Below, piece by piece: positions 1-5,751 of a stretch of 13,445 bases of DNA. Origin of the DNA: Planctomycetes bacterium UBA2386 (lineage in GTDB: Bacteria; Planctomycetota; UBA1135; UBA2386); NCBI GenBank assembly GCA_002343845.1, contig DDSQ01000160.1, positions 2,827 to 16,271 on the forward strand, given 5' to 3'. A program made the translations under genes and the position numbers. Under the pieces are notes generated by a model that made no database searches, had not been told where the DNA came from, and saw only the letters and a list, made by a program, of their open reading frames with translations. Every line of letters starts with the position of its first letter. Positions within the stretch are counted from its first letter, which is position 1.

Positions 1-321
1 CGCATCGGCAACATCCTGAAGAAGAGCGAAGGCAGCAGCCCGGGTGCGGTGCGCGCCGACCTCCTGGTCGAGCCGCAGGAACGCGACCTGCACACAGCGC
101 TGACCAAGGTCGCCGCGATCGCGGGTCCGAAGTTCGACGCTGGCGACTGGCAGGGCGGGCTCGTCGCGTGCGCCTCGCTGCGCACGCCGGTCGATGCGTT
201 CTTCGACGCCGTGATGGTCAACGCCGAGGATCCGGCCCTGCGCACGAATCGGCTGGCGCTGCTCGGCGCGCTGCACGCGCTGATGAACCGCGTCGCCGAC
301 CTGAGCCGGCTCGCAACGTGA
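1..321 (+). CDS. glyS: Glycyl-tRNA synthetase beta subunit, C-terminal part (truncated by window edge)
   Basis: The open frame enters from the left edge at base 1 (first residues RIGNILKK) and stops with TGA at 319-321, leaving about 106 residues. The sequence matches the end of bacterial GlyS: the RIGNILKKSEG segment, the LRTPVDAFFDAVMVNAED block, then LRTNRLALL and a final VADLSRLAT. In the family this is the DALR-like anticodon-binding region of the tetrameric (alpha2beta2) class II glycyl-tRNA synthetase, which charges tRNA-Gly in the cytoplasm. The GTG at 49 lies inside the conserved domain and is an internal Val codon, not a start. The partner glyQ, or a fused alpha domain, would lie to the left and cannot be seen. 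Identification is strong because the PVDAFFD-VMV-AED motif is diagnostic. Confidence 0.93.
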   Translation, partial: RIGNILKKSEGSSPGAVRADLLVEPQERDLHTALTKVAAIAGPKFDAGDWQGGLVACASLRTPVDAFFDAVMVNAEDPALRTNRLALLGALHALMNRVADLSRLAT

Positions 322-339
322 TCGGCAGTGCGCCCATCG

Positions 340-368
340 CGGCGCGGCGGCCACTACGGACCGCGCCG
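340..368 (+). terminator. Hairpin after glyS, probable terminator without T-tract
   Basis: CGGCGCGG at 340-347 pairs perfectly with CCGCGCCG at 361-368, giving an 8-bp all-GC stem and a 13-nt loop, 19 nt after the glyS stop. No T-run follows, so this is a terminator-like hairpin rather than a canonical intrinsic terminator. Confidence 0.4.
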
Positions 369-383
369 AGATGACCCCCACCG

Positions 384-410
384 TTGCCCACTCGCGTCCC
401 TTGTTATAAC
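384..410 (+). promoter_or_regulatory. Promoter of the toxin-antitoxin operon with a palindromic -10/operator
   Basis: An AT-rich patch stands out in GC-rich surroundings. TATAAC at 405-410 is a near-consensus -10 box, and TTGCCC at 384-389 is a possible -35 box, but the spacer is only 15 bp. The -10 lies inside the perfect 8-bp palindrome GTTATAAC (403-410). AbrB/MazE-type antitoxins commonly autorepress by binding palindromes over their promoter, so this is a plausible operator. The start codon at 423 is only 12 nt beyond the -10, implying a leader of about 5 nt. Confidence 0.5.
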
Positions 411-422
411 CTGAGTGACAAC

Positions 423-644
423 ATGGAACTCAAGCTGCGCAAGATCGGCAACTCCTTCGGGGTGATCCTGCCCGCCGACGTCGTGAAGGCGCTGCAGGTG
501 AAGGACGGCAGCACCCTGACCCTGCTGCCGAACGAAAAGGGCTACCAGCTTTCGGTGGAGGACGCCGAGTTCGAAGAGCAGGTGCGTATCGCGCGCTCGC
601 TGATGACGCGCTACAGCCGGACGCTCCGCGAGCTCGCCAAGTGA
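423..644 (+). CDS. AbrB/MazE-family antitoxin of a Doc-type toxin-antitoxin module
   Basis: This 73-residue protein starts MELKLRKIGNSFGVILP, the hallmark of the SpoVT/AbrB (MazE-like) swapped-hairpin DNA-binding domain (about residues 1-45: KIGNS-G--LP, then VVKALQV-DG--L-L). The C-terminal tail (about 48-73, ending in SRTLRELAK) is helical and basic and probably wraps the toxin to neutralise it. The ATG at 423 is chosen because the domain begins right there. An upstream in-frame TTG at 384 would fall inside the promoter. No strong Shine-Dalgarno site is present; only GAGTG at 413-417 could serve. The stop codon overlaps the toxin start by 4 nt, so the two are translationally coupled with antitoxin first, the usual order. 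Function in autorepression and toxin neutralisation is inferred from the family. Confidence 0.88.
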   Translation: MELKLRKIGNSFGVILPADVVKALQVKDGSTLTLLPNEKGYQLSVEDAEFEEQVRIARSLMTRYSRTLRELAK

Positions 645-1069
645 AGACGCCGATCTGGCTGAGCCAGGAGGCGGTCCTGGCGATGCACGCCGACAGCATC
701 CGCCGGTTCGGTGGCTCGGATGGGCTGCGCGACCCCGGCCTGCTCGCGTCGGCTCTTGCCCGGCCACGGCACCTCTTCAACTACGAGCGGGCCGACCTCT
801 GTCGGCTGGCCGCCGCCTACGGTCACGGCATCGCCAAGAACCACCCGTTCGTCGACGGCAACAAGCGCGTGGCGTTCCTTGCGACCACGGTGTTCCTCGA
901 ACGCAACGGGCTCCGGTTCACGGCGCCGCCCGCGCATGCCGCGGCCTTCATGCTCGGCGTGGCGGACGGCACGCTCGACGAAGAGGCCTTCGCCGCGTGG
1001 TTGCGCGAGAATGCCGCGCAGACGCCGCGAAAAGCGCGCCGCGGCCCTGGTCGCCGGCCGCGCAAGTAG
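641..1069 (+). CDS. doc: Doc (death-on-curing) family toxin, Fic fold
   Basis: This 142-residue protein carries the Doc variant of the Fic motif, HPFVDGNKR at residues 68-76 (H68, D72, N74, K75, R76). Canonical Fic AMP-transferases have GNGR; the GNKR form is typical of Doc. P1 Doc acts as a kinase that phosphorylates EF-Tu and halts translation, so that activity is the likely one here, by family inference. Other supporting segments are the N-terminal DGLRDPGLL and the GHGIAKNHPF helix before the motif. GTG at 641 is the start, overlapping the antitoxin stop as GTGA. The last 16 or so residues (TPRKARRGPGRRPRK) form an Arg/Lys/Pro-rich tail that P1 Doc (126 residues) lacks. The partner is AbrB-like, not Phd-like, a known alternative pairing on chromosomes. 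Confidence 0.9.
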   Translation: MKTPIWLSQEAVLAMHADSIRRFGGSDGLRDPGLLASALARPRHLFNYERADLCRLAAAYGHGIAKNHPFVDGNKRVAFLATTVFLERNGLRFTAPPAHAAAFMLGVADGTLDEEAFAAWLRENAAQTPRKARRGPGRRPRK

Positions 1070-1083
1070 CAGCGAGCGCACGA

Positions 1084-1485
1084 TCACCCGACCGCGGCGA
1101 CCCACGCCACGACCAGCTGGCGCAACTTCGCCTTGGCGACCCCGACCTCGTCGAGGCTCGTGAACGTCGCGACCGCGCGATCCGCGGCGGGCCACGCGAG
1201 CCACGCGTGGTCGAGGTCGACCAGCGGCCCCTTGCCGCTCGCGTCCTTGGCCTTGGCGCCGCGGTGGAACACGATGCGCACGCGATCCTTCGCCGACAGA
1301 TTGAACGTCACGCAGTGCTCGCCGTTCGCCACCCGGAAGCTCGGCGCGTTCCACTTGATCTCCTCGACGAGGCGCGGCACGGCGTGCGCGACGATCGCGC
1401 GCAGTTCGTCGAGCACGTCGCGCAGCGCGTGGCGGCAGGCGGCGAGGAACGCCACGACGTCGGCGGCTGGCTGCTTCGCGGGCAT
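1084..1485 (-). CDS. DUF1801 (YdhG-like) domain protein
   Basis: The protein is about 133 residues from ATG at 1485 (MPAKQPAADVVAFLAAC). It shows the DUF1801 pattern: an N-terminal helix pair with LRAIVAHAVPRLVEEIKW, then the NAPSFRVANGEHCVTFNLSAK strand block and a C-terminal helical end. Proteins of this family are small, cytoplasmic and of unknown biochemical function; some resemble YdhG/YdeI. An upstream in-frame ATG at 1512 would add nine residues (MPRLYGAVT) and overlap the start codon of the divergent gene. I prefer 1485 because the domain is complete from there and because a -10-like TACGGT (minus strand, 1500-1495) would then precede it. The gene ends 14 nt from the convergent doc gene, with no clear terminator between them. 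Confidence 0.75.
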   Translation of the reverse strand: MPAKQPAADVVAFLAACRHALRDVLDELRAIVAHAVPRLVEEIKWNAPSFRVANGEHCVTFNLSAKDRVRIVFHRGAKAKDASGKGPLVDLDHAWLAWPAADRAVATFTSLDEVGVAKAKLRQLVVAWVAAVG

Positions 1486-1494
1486 CGTCACGGC

Positions 1495-1504
1495 ACCGTA
1501 GAGT
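1495..1504. promoter_or_regulatory. Overlapping divergent -10 boxes (TAGAGT plus / TACGGT minus)
   Basis: On the plus strand TAGAGT (1499-1504) lies 6 nt before the ATG at 1511. On the minus strand TACGGT (1500-1495) lies 9 nt before the ATG at 1485. Both use the same TA step at 1499-1500, giving a possible bidirectional promoter. No convincing -35 box was found on either side. The call rests only on motif and position. Confidence 0.4.
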
Positions 1505-1510
1505 CGCGGC

Positions 1511-2509
1511 ATGGACTTGTCCCGCTTTCCGCGCCGGCGCTACAGCCCGGGCCCGACACCCCTCGAGTTCCTGCCGAACTTCACGCGCGCCCTCGGCGGC
1601 CCACGCATCTGGATGAAGCGCGACGACCTGCTCGGCCTGTCGCCGGGCGGCAACAAGACCCGCAAGCTCGAGTTCCTGGTCGCCGATGCCCTCGCGCAAG
1701 GCTGCGACACGCTGATCACCTGTGGTGCGCCGCAGTCCAACCACTGCCGCATCACGCTCGCGGCGGCAGTGAAGGAAGGGCTGCGCTGCCGGTTCGTGAT
1801 CGAGGAACGCGTGCCCGGCAGCTACCGTGACGACGCCAGCGGCAACCACTTCCTGTTCCGCCTGCTCGGCGTCGAAGCGATCACCGTCGTGCCAGCCGGC
1901 ACCGACCTGCGCGCGGCGATGCAGCAGCAGGCCGACGACCTCGCGCGCGCCGGCCGCAAGGCCTACCTGATCCCGACCGGCGGCAGCAACGCGCTCGGCG
2001 GGCTCGGCTACGTCGCCTGCGCGCAGGAACTGCAGCAGCAGTGCTTCGAACTCGGCGTGCGCTTCGACCACGTCGTCGTCGCGTCGGGCAGTTCGGGCAC
2101 GCACGGTGGCCTGGTCGCCGGCTTCCTCGGCAACCGCATCGACGTGCCGCTCACGGGCATCGGCGTGAGCCGCGACCCCGACGACCAGGTGCCGATCGTG
2201 CACCGCGAGGCCCAAGCGGTGTGCGACCTGCTCGGACTCGGCATCGCCGTGCCGCGCGAAGCGGTGCGCTGCGTCGGCGGCTACTGGCAACCGAAGTACT
2301 CGCTGCCGAACGCGCGCATGGTCGAAGCCGTGCAGCTGCTCGCGCGCACCGAGGCGATCCTGCTCGACCCGGTCTACACCGGCAAGGCGATGGCGGGCCT
2401 GATCGGACTCGCGCGCGAAGGCACGTGGCGCCGCGAGCAGAACGTGCTGTTCGTGCACACCGGCGGCGCCCCGGCGCTGCACGCCTACGAGAACGTGCTG
2501 CTCGCGTGA
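1511..2509 (+). CDS. dcyD: D-cysteine desulfhydrase / ACC deaminase family PLP enzyme
   Basis: This 332-residue fold-type II PLP enzyme should convert D-cysteine to pyruvate, H2S and ammonia in the cytoplasm. Visible motifs: FPRRRYSPGPTPLEFLP at the N-terminus, IWMKRDDL, then GGNKTRKLEF with the PLP-binding K49, QSNHCR (S76, N77), and PTGGSNALGGLGYV for phosphate binding. The active site has Y289-T290 (DPVYTGKAM) and T317 (HTGG). True ACC deaminases carry Glu after that Tyr and Leu in place of the later Thr, so the substrate is more likely D-cysteine than ACC. L-cysteate sulfo-lyase (CuyA) belongs to the same family and cannot be excluded. Length matches E. coli DcyD (about 328). ATG at 1511 has no Shine-Dalgarno site, and a -10-like TAGAGT sits 6 nt upstream, suggesting a leaderless message. 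Confidence 0.85.
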   Translation: MDLSRFPRRRYSPGPTPLEFLPNFTRALGGPRIWMKRDDLLGLSPGGNKTRKLEFLVADALAQGCDTLITCGAPQSNHCRITLAAAVKEGLRCRFVIEERVPGSYRDDASGNHFLFRLLGVEAITVVPAGTDLRAAMQQQADDLARAGRKAYLIPTGGSNALGGLGYVACAQELQQQCFELGVRFDHVVVASGSSGTHGGLVAGFLGNRIDVPLTGIGVSRDPDDQVPIVHREAQAVCDLLGLGIAVPREAVRCVGGYWQPKYSLPNARMVEAVQLLARTEAILLDPVYTGKAMAGLIGLAREGTWRREQNVLFVHTGGAPALHAYENVLLA

Positions 2510-2589
2510 GGCCCGCAGCACGGCCGAGGTCGGCGACCCTCTGGACTCACGAGCGTTCGGGCCGCAATCTGTGCACGCCGTGATCGTCG

Positions 2590-2612
2590 GCGCGCAGCAC
2601 GTCGCTGCGCGC
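2590..2612 (+). terminator. Perfect 9-bp hairpin between dcyD and the microprotein gene
   Basis: GCGCGCAGC (2590-2598) pairs perfectly with GCTGCGCGC (2604-2612) around the 5-nt loop ACGTC. It lies 80 nt after the dcyD stop and 38 nt before the microprotein ATG. It may end the dcyD transcript, or form a structured 5' leader for the microprotein. There is no T-run. The rest of 2510-2650 shows nothing else I can name. Confidence 0.35.
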
Positions 2613-2640
2613 GGCGCACGCAACCACGAACACGAGTACC

Positions 2641-2645
2641 GGAGG
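2641..2645 (+). promoter_or_regulatory. Strong Shine-Dalgarno site GGAGG
   Basis: GGAGG ends 5 nt before the ATG at 2651, ideal spacing. It is the strongest ribosome binding site in the window and the main reason to believe the 34-codon frame that follows is translated. Confidence 0.75.
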
Positions 2646-2650
2646 CGACC

Positions 2651-2755
2651 ATGGCCAAGGGCCAACAAGGCAAGAAGGAAACGAAGAAGGAACCCAAGAT
2701 GACGCTGAAGGAGAAGCGCGCGGCAAAGGCCGCGAAGAAGGCGATGAAGGGCTGA
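2651..2755 (+). CDS. 34-residue Lys-rich basic microprotein
   Basis: ATG at 2651 opens a 34-codon frame (MAKGQQGKKETKKEPKM... ending KKAMKG) that stops with TGA at 2753-2755. About 40 percent of residues are Lys or Arg, with no hydrophobic segment and no Cys, so it should be soluble and nucleic-acid- or ribosome-attracting, or intrinsically disordered with a helical Ala/Lys C-terminal half. Small proteins beginning MAKGQ...KK.KK recur in bacterial genomes as unnamed hypotheticals, so I think it is a real conserved microprotein, from memory of the pattern only. The consensus GGAGG five bases upstream and a very strong hairpin seven bases after the stop make it a self-contained unit. No function is known to me. 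Confidence 0.7.
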   Translation: MAKGQQGKKETKKEPKMTLKEKRAAKAAKKAMKG

Positions 2756-2762
2756 TCGCCGC

Positions 2763-2789
2763 TGCGCGCCCCGGTCACCGGGGCGCGCA
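2763..2789 (+). terminator. Very strong 12-bp perfect hairpin after the microprotein gene
   Basis: Bases 2763-2774 (TGCGCGCCCCGG) pair without mismatch to 2778-2789 (CCGGGGCGCGCA) around the 3-nt loop TCA. It begins 7 nt after the microprotein stop and lies ahead of the sigma factor promoter, the expected place for a terminator. No T-tract follows. Because it is symmetric it could serve either strand. Confidence 0.6.
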
Positions 2790-2826
2790 CCCCGTCCTGC
2801 CGCAGGCATCCGCCGCGGCGCGACCC

Positions 2827-2832
2827 TAGAAT
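2827..2832 (+). promoter_or_regulatory. -10-like TAGAAT upstream of the sigma factor gene
   Basis: TAGAAT matches the bacterial -10 consensus at 5 of 6 positions and lies 15 nt before the ATG at 2848, predicting a leader of about 8 nt. No recognisable TTGACA-like -35 box is present at the right distance; it could be used by an alternative sigma factor or by autoregulation. Confidence 0.4.
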
Positions 2833-2847
2833 CCGGGCGGTGCCATC

Positions 2848-3426
2848 ATGGGCCTGCCCGACGCCCCCGACAGTGCGCATAGCCTCGAGCTGCTCGCTCG
2901 GCTGCGGGCCGGCGAGAGCGAGGCGTTCGCGGTGCTCTACCGCCGCCACCGGGACGAACTGCTGCTCGCGGTGCGTGCGGGCATGGGACCGAAGCTGCGC
3001 GCGGCGATGCAGAGTGAGGACGTGCTGCAGAGCGTCGCCCGCGAAGCGTTCGAGGTGCTGCGCAAGAACGCCGAGCCGCCGGCGTCTGGGTTCACCGGGC
3101 TGCTGCGCCGGCTCGTGCGCCATCGCCTGATCGATCGCGCGCGCGCCCTGCGTCGCCGCGGCGAGCCGACCGCGCTGACCGACACCCTTGCCGAGGGCGT
3201 CGTCGCGGCGGGCCCGCCGAGCTACGACGACCCACGCTTCGAGGCGCTCGAACGCGCGCTGTTGTCGCTGCCCGCCGACATGCGGCAGGTCGTGCAGCTC
3301 CGCCGCTTCGAAGGACTGTCGAGCCAGGAGACGGCCGCCCGCACCGGCCGCAGCGACGACGCCGTGCGCAAGTTGTTCTCGCGGGCCATGGCGAAGCTCA
3401 CCCTGCTGGTCGGGGGGCCTGCGTGA
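2848..3426 (+). CDS. ECF-type RNA polymerase sigma factor
   Basis: This 192-residue sigma-70 family protein has region 2 at about residues 15-105 (EAFAVLYRRHRDELL, QSEDVLQSV for core binding, then FTGLLRRLVRHRLIDRARALRRR) and region 4 at about 130-186 (LERALLSLPADMRQVVQLRRFEGLSSQETAARTGRSDDAVRKLFSRAM), which contains the helix-turn-helix that reads the -35 box. There is no sigma 1.1 or region 3. Its stop overlaps the kinase start by GTGA, so the two are co-translated. In Planctomycetes, sigma factors of this kind are repeatedly encoded beside Ser/Thr kinases and are thought to be controlled by phosphorylation instead of a classical anti-sigma factor; none is visible here. ATG at 2848 has no good Shine-Dalgarno site. 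The regulon is unknown. Confidence 0.93.
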   Translation: MGLPDAPDSAHSLELLARLRAGESEAFAVLYRRHRDELLLAVRAGMGPKLRAAMQSEDVLQSVAREAFEVLRKNAEPPASGFTGLLRRLVRHRLIDRARALRRRGEPTALTDTLAEGVVAAGPPSYDDPRFEALERALLSLPADMRQVVQLRRFEGLSSQETAARTGRSDDAVRKLFSRAMAKLTLLVGGPA

Positions 3427-5666
3427 ACGACGAACGGCTCGAGGAGCTGCTCGCCGAGTTCTGGGCGCGGCGCGATGCCGGCGAGGCGGTCACGCCAAGC
3501 ACGTTCGCCGCCGAACACCCCGCCGCCGCCGAACGGCTGCGCGCGGCCCTCGACGCGATGCTGGCGACGTCCGGTCTGCTGCCCGACGCCGGGCTGCCGG
3601 CGCGCATCGGCCGATGGCAGGTGCGATCGCGCCTGGGTCGCGGCGCCACCGGCGAAGTGTTCGTGGTCGTGGACGAGCGGGGCGCGCCGTTCGCCTTGAA
3701 ACGGCTGCTACCGCATGCCGCCGCGCTGGCGCGCGCGAACGAACGACTGCACCGCGAGGCCCACGTGCTGCGCGAGCTGCGCCACGGCAACGTCGTCGCG
3801 ATCGTCGACGTCGGCGACGACCCGGCGAACGGCGCCCCGTTCGTCGTCATGGAGCACGTGGCCGGCGGCACGCTGTCGGCATGGCTCGACCGCGCGCGGC
3901 GCGAAGGGCGCGAACGCGCCGCCACGATCCTGACGGGCCCCGGCGACGCCTGGTCACGCATCGCGCGGTTCGTCGGCGCCCTGGCCAACGGGCTGGCCGC
4001 CGCGCACGCCGCCGGCGTGCTGCATCGCGACCTCAAGCCCGGCAACGTGCTGCTGCGCGCCGATGGTTCGCCGGTCGTCGTCGACTTCGGTCTCGCCGCC
4101 GATGCCGCCGCGGCGACGCTGACCGCGACCGGCGAGGTGCTCGGCACGCCCGCCTACATGGCGCCCGAGCAGGCGCGCGGCGAACCCGCGACCGCCGCGA
4201 GCGACGTCTACGGCCTCGGCGCGATCCTCTTCGAGATGCTGACGCTGCAGCCGCCGCGGGCGGGCGACGACCCGCTGCAGGTCCTCAGCGACGCACGCCA
4301 CCGCCTGCCGCCGACGCCGCGCATGGTCGACCGCACCGTGCCGCGCGAACTCGACCTGATCACGCGCTCGGCGATGGCGTTCCGGCCGCGGCATCGGCCA
4401 GGCGACGCCGCCGCCCTGGCGCGCGCCCTCGAACTGATCGCCGCCGGCGGTCGACCGATCGGCCTGACGCTCGGCTGGTCGCAGCAGGTCGCCGAGTTCG
4501 CACAGCGCCGTCGCGCGCCATTGCTCGGACTCACGGCCGCAGCAGCGCTCGCGCTCGCTGGCTGGATCGGCCTCGACTGGTACCGCAGCGCCCGCGCCGA
4601 GGAACTGCGGCTCGCCCGCATCGCTGCCGCCGAATGCCACCTCGACGGCGACGGCACGGGCCTCGCCGCCGCCGCAGCGACATTGGCCGCGAACGGCGAA
4701 CTCGCGCTCGCCGCCTGGCTCACCGGAGCCGAACCGCACGGCGAGGACGCGTTCGTCGCGCACCTGCGCGCGGGCGCCGCAGCACTGCCTCGCGATGCGA
4801 AAGCAGCCGAGTCGGACTTCGCGGCCGCCGTGGCGATGGCGCCCGACGCGACGATCGCGATCGCGTGGCGGGCGATCGCGGCTGCCGCGGCCGGCACCAA
4901 CGACGTCGCCGAACGCGAACTGCTGTCGGCGATCCGCCTGCTGCCGGGCAGCGTGCGCCTGCGCGCCGAACTCGGCCGGCTGCTGCGACAACAGCGTCGC
5001 GGCGCCGAGGCGATCAGCGCGCTCACCGACGCCGTCGCGTTGCCGCGGGCCACCGCTTCGACGTGGCACGAACTCGCCAAGGCCCACTCGGTGGCGCACA
5101 GTTACGACCAGGGGCTCGTCACGATCGATCGCGCGATCGCGCTTGCGGGCTCGCCGACACCGCTCGAGATGATCCGCACCAAGGCGTCGATCCTGAACGG
5201 GCGGCGCGACCACGAAGCGGCGTTGCCGTTGTTCCGCCAGGTCGTCGATGCCGCACCGGGCCCCGGTGCCTGGCTCAACTACGGGGCCGTGCTCGACAGC
5301 CTGCACCGCTTCGACGAGGCAGCCGCGGCGTACGAAGCAGCCGTCGCGTTGGACCGCCGCCATGTCGAAGCGCTGACGAGCCTCGTCTACCTGCACACTG
5401 GCTCCGACGTGGATTGCGGGCAGTGCAGGGCGTGGTTCCAAGCACACCCCGAAACGCTCGACGCCGCGCGCGCCGAGTCGTGCGCGATCGCGCTGCTCGA
5501 CGCCCGCGACGGGCTGCGGAACCTCGAGCGCATCGCCGGTTACCTGCGCCGCGCCAAGACCGGCGACGCGTTCGTCGCCGCGATCGACGAGCGCCTTCGC
5601 AAGGACCTGCCGCCGGCGTCGCTCGGGCTGCTGCTGCGGGCCCGCAAGGTGCTGCGGCCCGACTGA
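3423..5666 (+). CDS. Transmembrane Ser/Thr protein kinase (Hanks type) with C-terminal TPR-like repeats
   Basis: This 747-residue protein begins at GTG 3423, overlapping the sigma factor stop. Residues 1-60 are a small helical N-terminal region typical of planctomycete kinases. The kinase domain covers about 64-340: glycine loop LGRGATGEVF (71-80), catalytic Lys93 in ALKR, alpha-C Glu near 112, HRDLKPGN (201-208, D203), DFG (221-223) and GTPAYMAPEQ (241-250). All catalytic residues are present, so it should be active. One hydrophobic segment at about 366-385 anchors it in the membrane. The remaining 360 or so residues are Ala-rich helical repeats with TPR character (for example WHELAKAHSV, AWLNYGAVLDSLHRFDEAAAAY), probably outside the cytoplasm as a sensor or scaffold. 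A CGQC pair lies near the end. The likely role is to link an external signal to the upstream sigma factor. Confidence 0.93.
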   Translation: MNDERLEELLAEFWARRDAGEAVTPSTFAAEHPAAAERLRAALDAMLATSGLLPDAGLPARIGRWQVRSRLGRGATGEVFVVVDERGAPFALKRLLPHAAALARANERLHREAHVLRELRHGNVVAIVDVGDDPANGAPFVVMEHVAGGTLSAWLDRARREGRERAATILTGPGDAWSRIARFVGALANGLAAAHAAGVLHRDLKPGNVLLRADGSPVVVDFGLAADAAAATLTATGEVLGTPAYMAPEQARGEPATAASDVYGLGAILFEMLTLQPPRAGDDPLQVLSDARHRLPPTPRMVDRTVPRELDLITRSAMAFRPRHRPGDAAALARALELIAAGGRPIGLTLGWSQQVAEFAQRRRAPLLGLTAAAALALAGWIGLDWYRSARAEELRLARIAAAECHLDGDGTGLAAAAATLAANGELALAAWLTGAEPHGEDAFVAHLRAGAAALPRDAKAAESDFAAAVAMAPDATIAIAWRAIAAAAAGTNDVAERELLSAIRLLPGSVRLRAELGRLLRQQRRGAEAISALTDAVALPRATASTWHELAKAHSVAHSYDQGLVTIDRAIALAGSPTPLEMIRTKASILNGRRDHEAALPLFRQVVDAAPGPGAWLNYGAVLDSLHRFDEAAAAYEAAVALDRRHVEALTSLVYLHTGSDVDCGQCRAWFQAHPETLDAARAESCAIALLDARDGLRNLERIAGYLRRAKTGDAFVAAIDERLRKDLPPASLGLLLRARKVLRPD

Positions 5667-5734
5667 TCTGCGCGCGGCGGTCGCGTCCCGAGGGCAAGAG
5701 CCGTCGGACTTCTGGCTGCTCGTCACCGTGCGCG

Positions 5735-5740
5735 TAGGCT
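5735..5740 (+). promoter_or_regulatory. -10-like TAGGCT upstream of the M3 peptidase gene
   Basis: TAGGCT lies 11 nt before the ATG at 5752, in the same place as the TAG-type boxes before three other plus-strand genes here. It predicts a leader of only about 4 nt. It matches the -10 consensus at the TA and final T only. The 85-nt gap 5667-5751 shows no clear terminator. Confidence 0.3.
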
Positions 5741-5751
5741 CTCGCCACCGC

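Noticed and set aside
49..321. Separate small gene starting at GTG 49
   Set aside because: The frame is open to base 1 and conserved GlyS residues precede the GTG, so this is an internal codon of glyS.
611..2809. Long minus-strand open frame of about 730 codons across doc, DUF1801 and dcyD
   Set aside because: Low-complexity Arg/Ala/His-rich translation with no domain. It is a shadow caused by high GC and runs through well-identified genes.
4850..4880. Repeated GCGATCGC-type words in the kinase gene
   Set aside because: They encode the ordinary Ala-Ile-Ala repeats of the helical region and are too few to call a repeat element.
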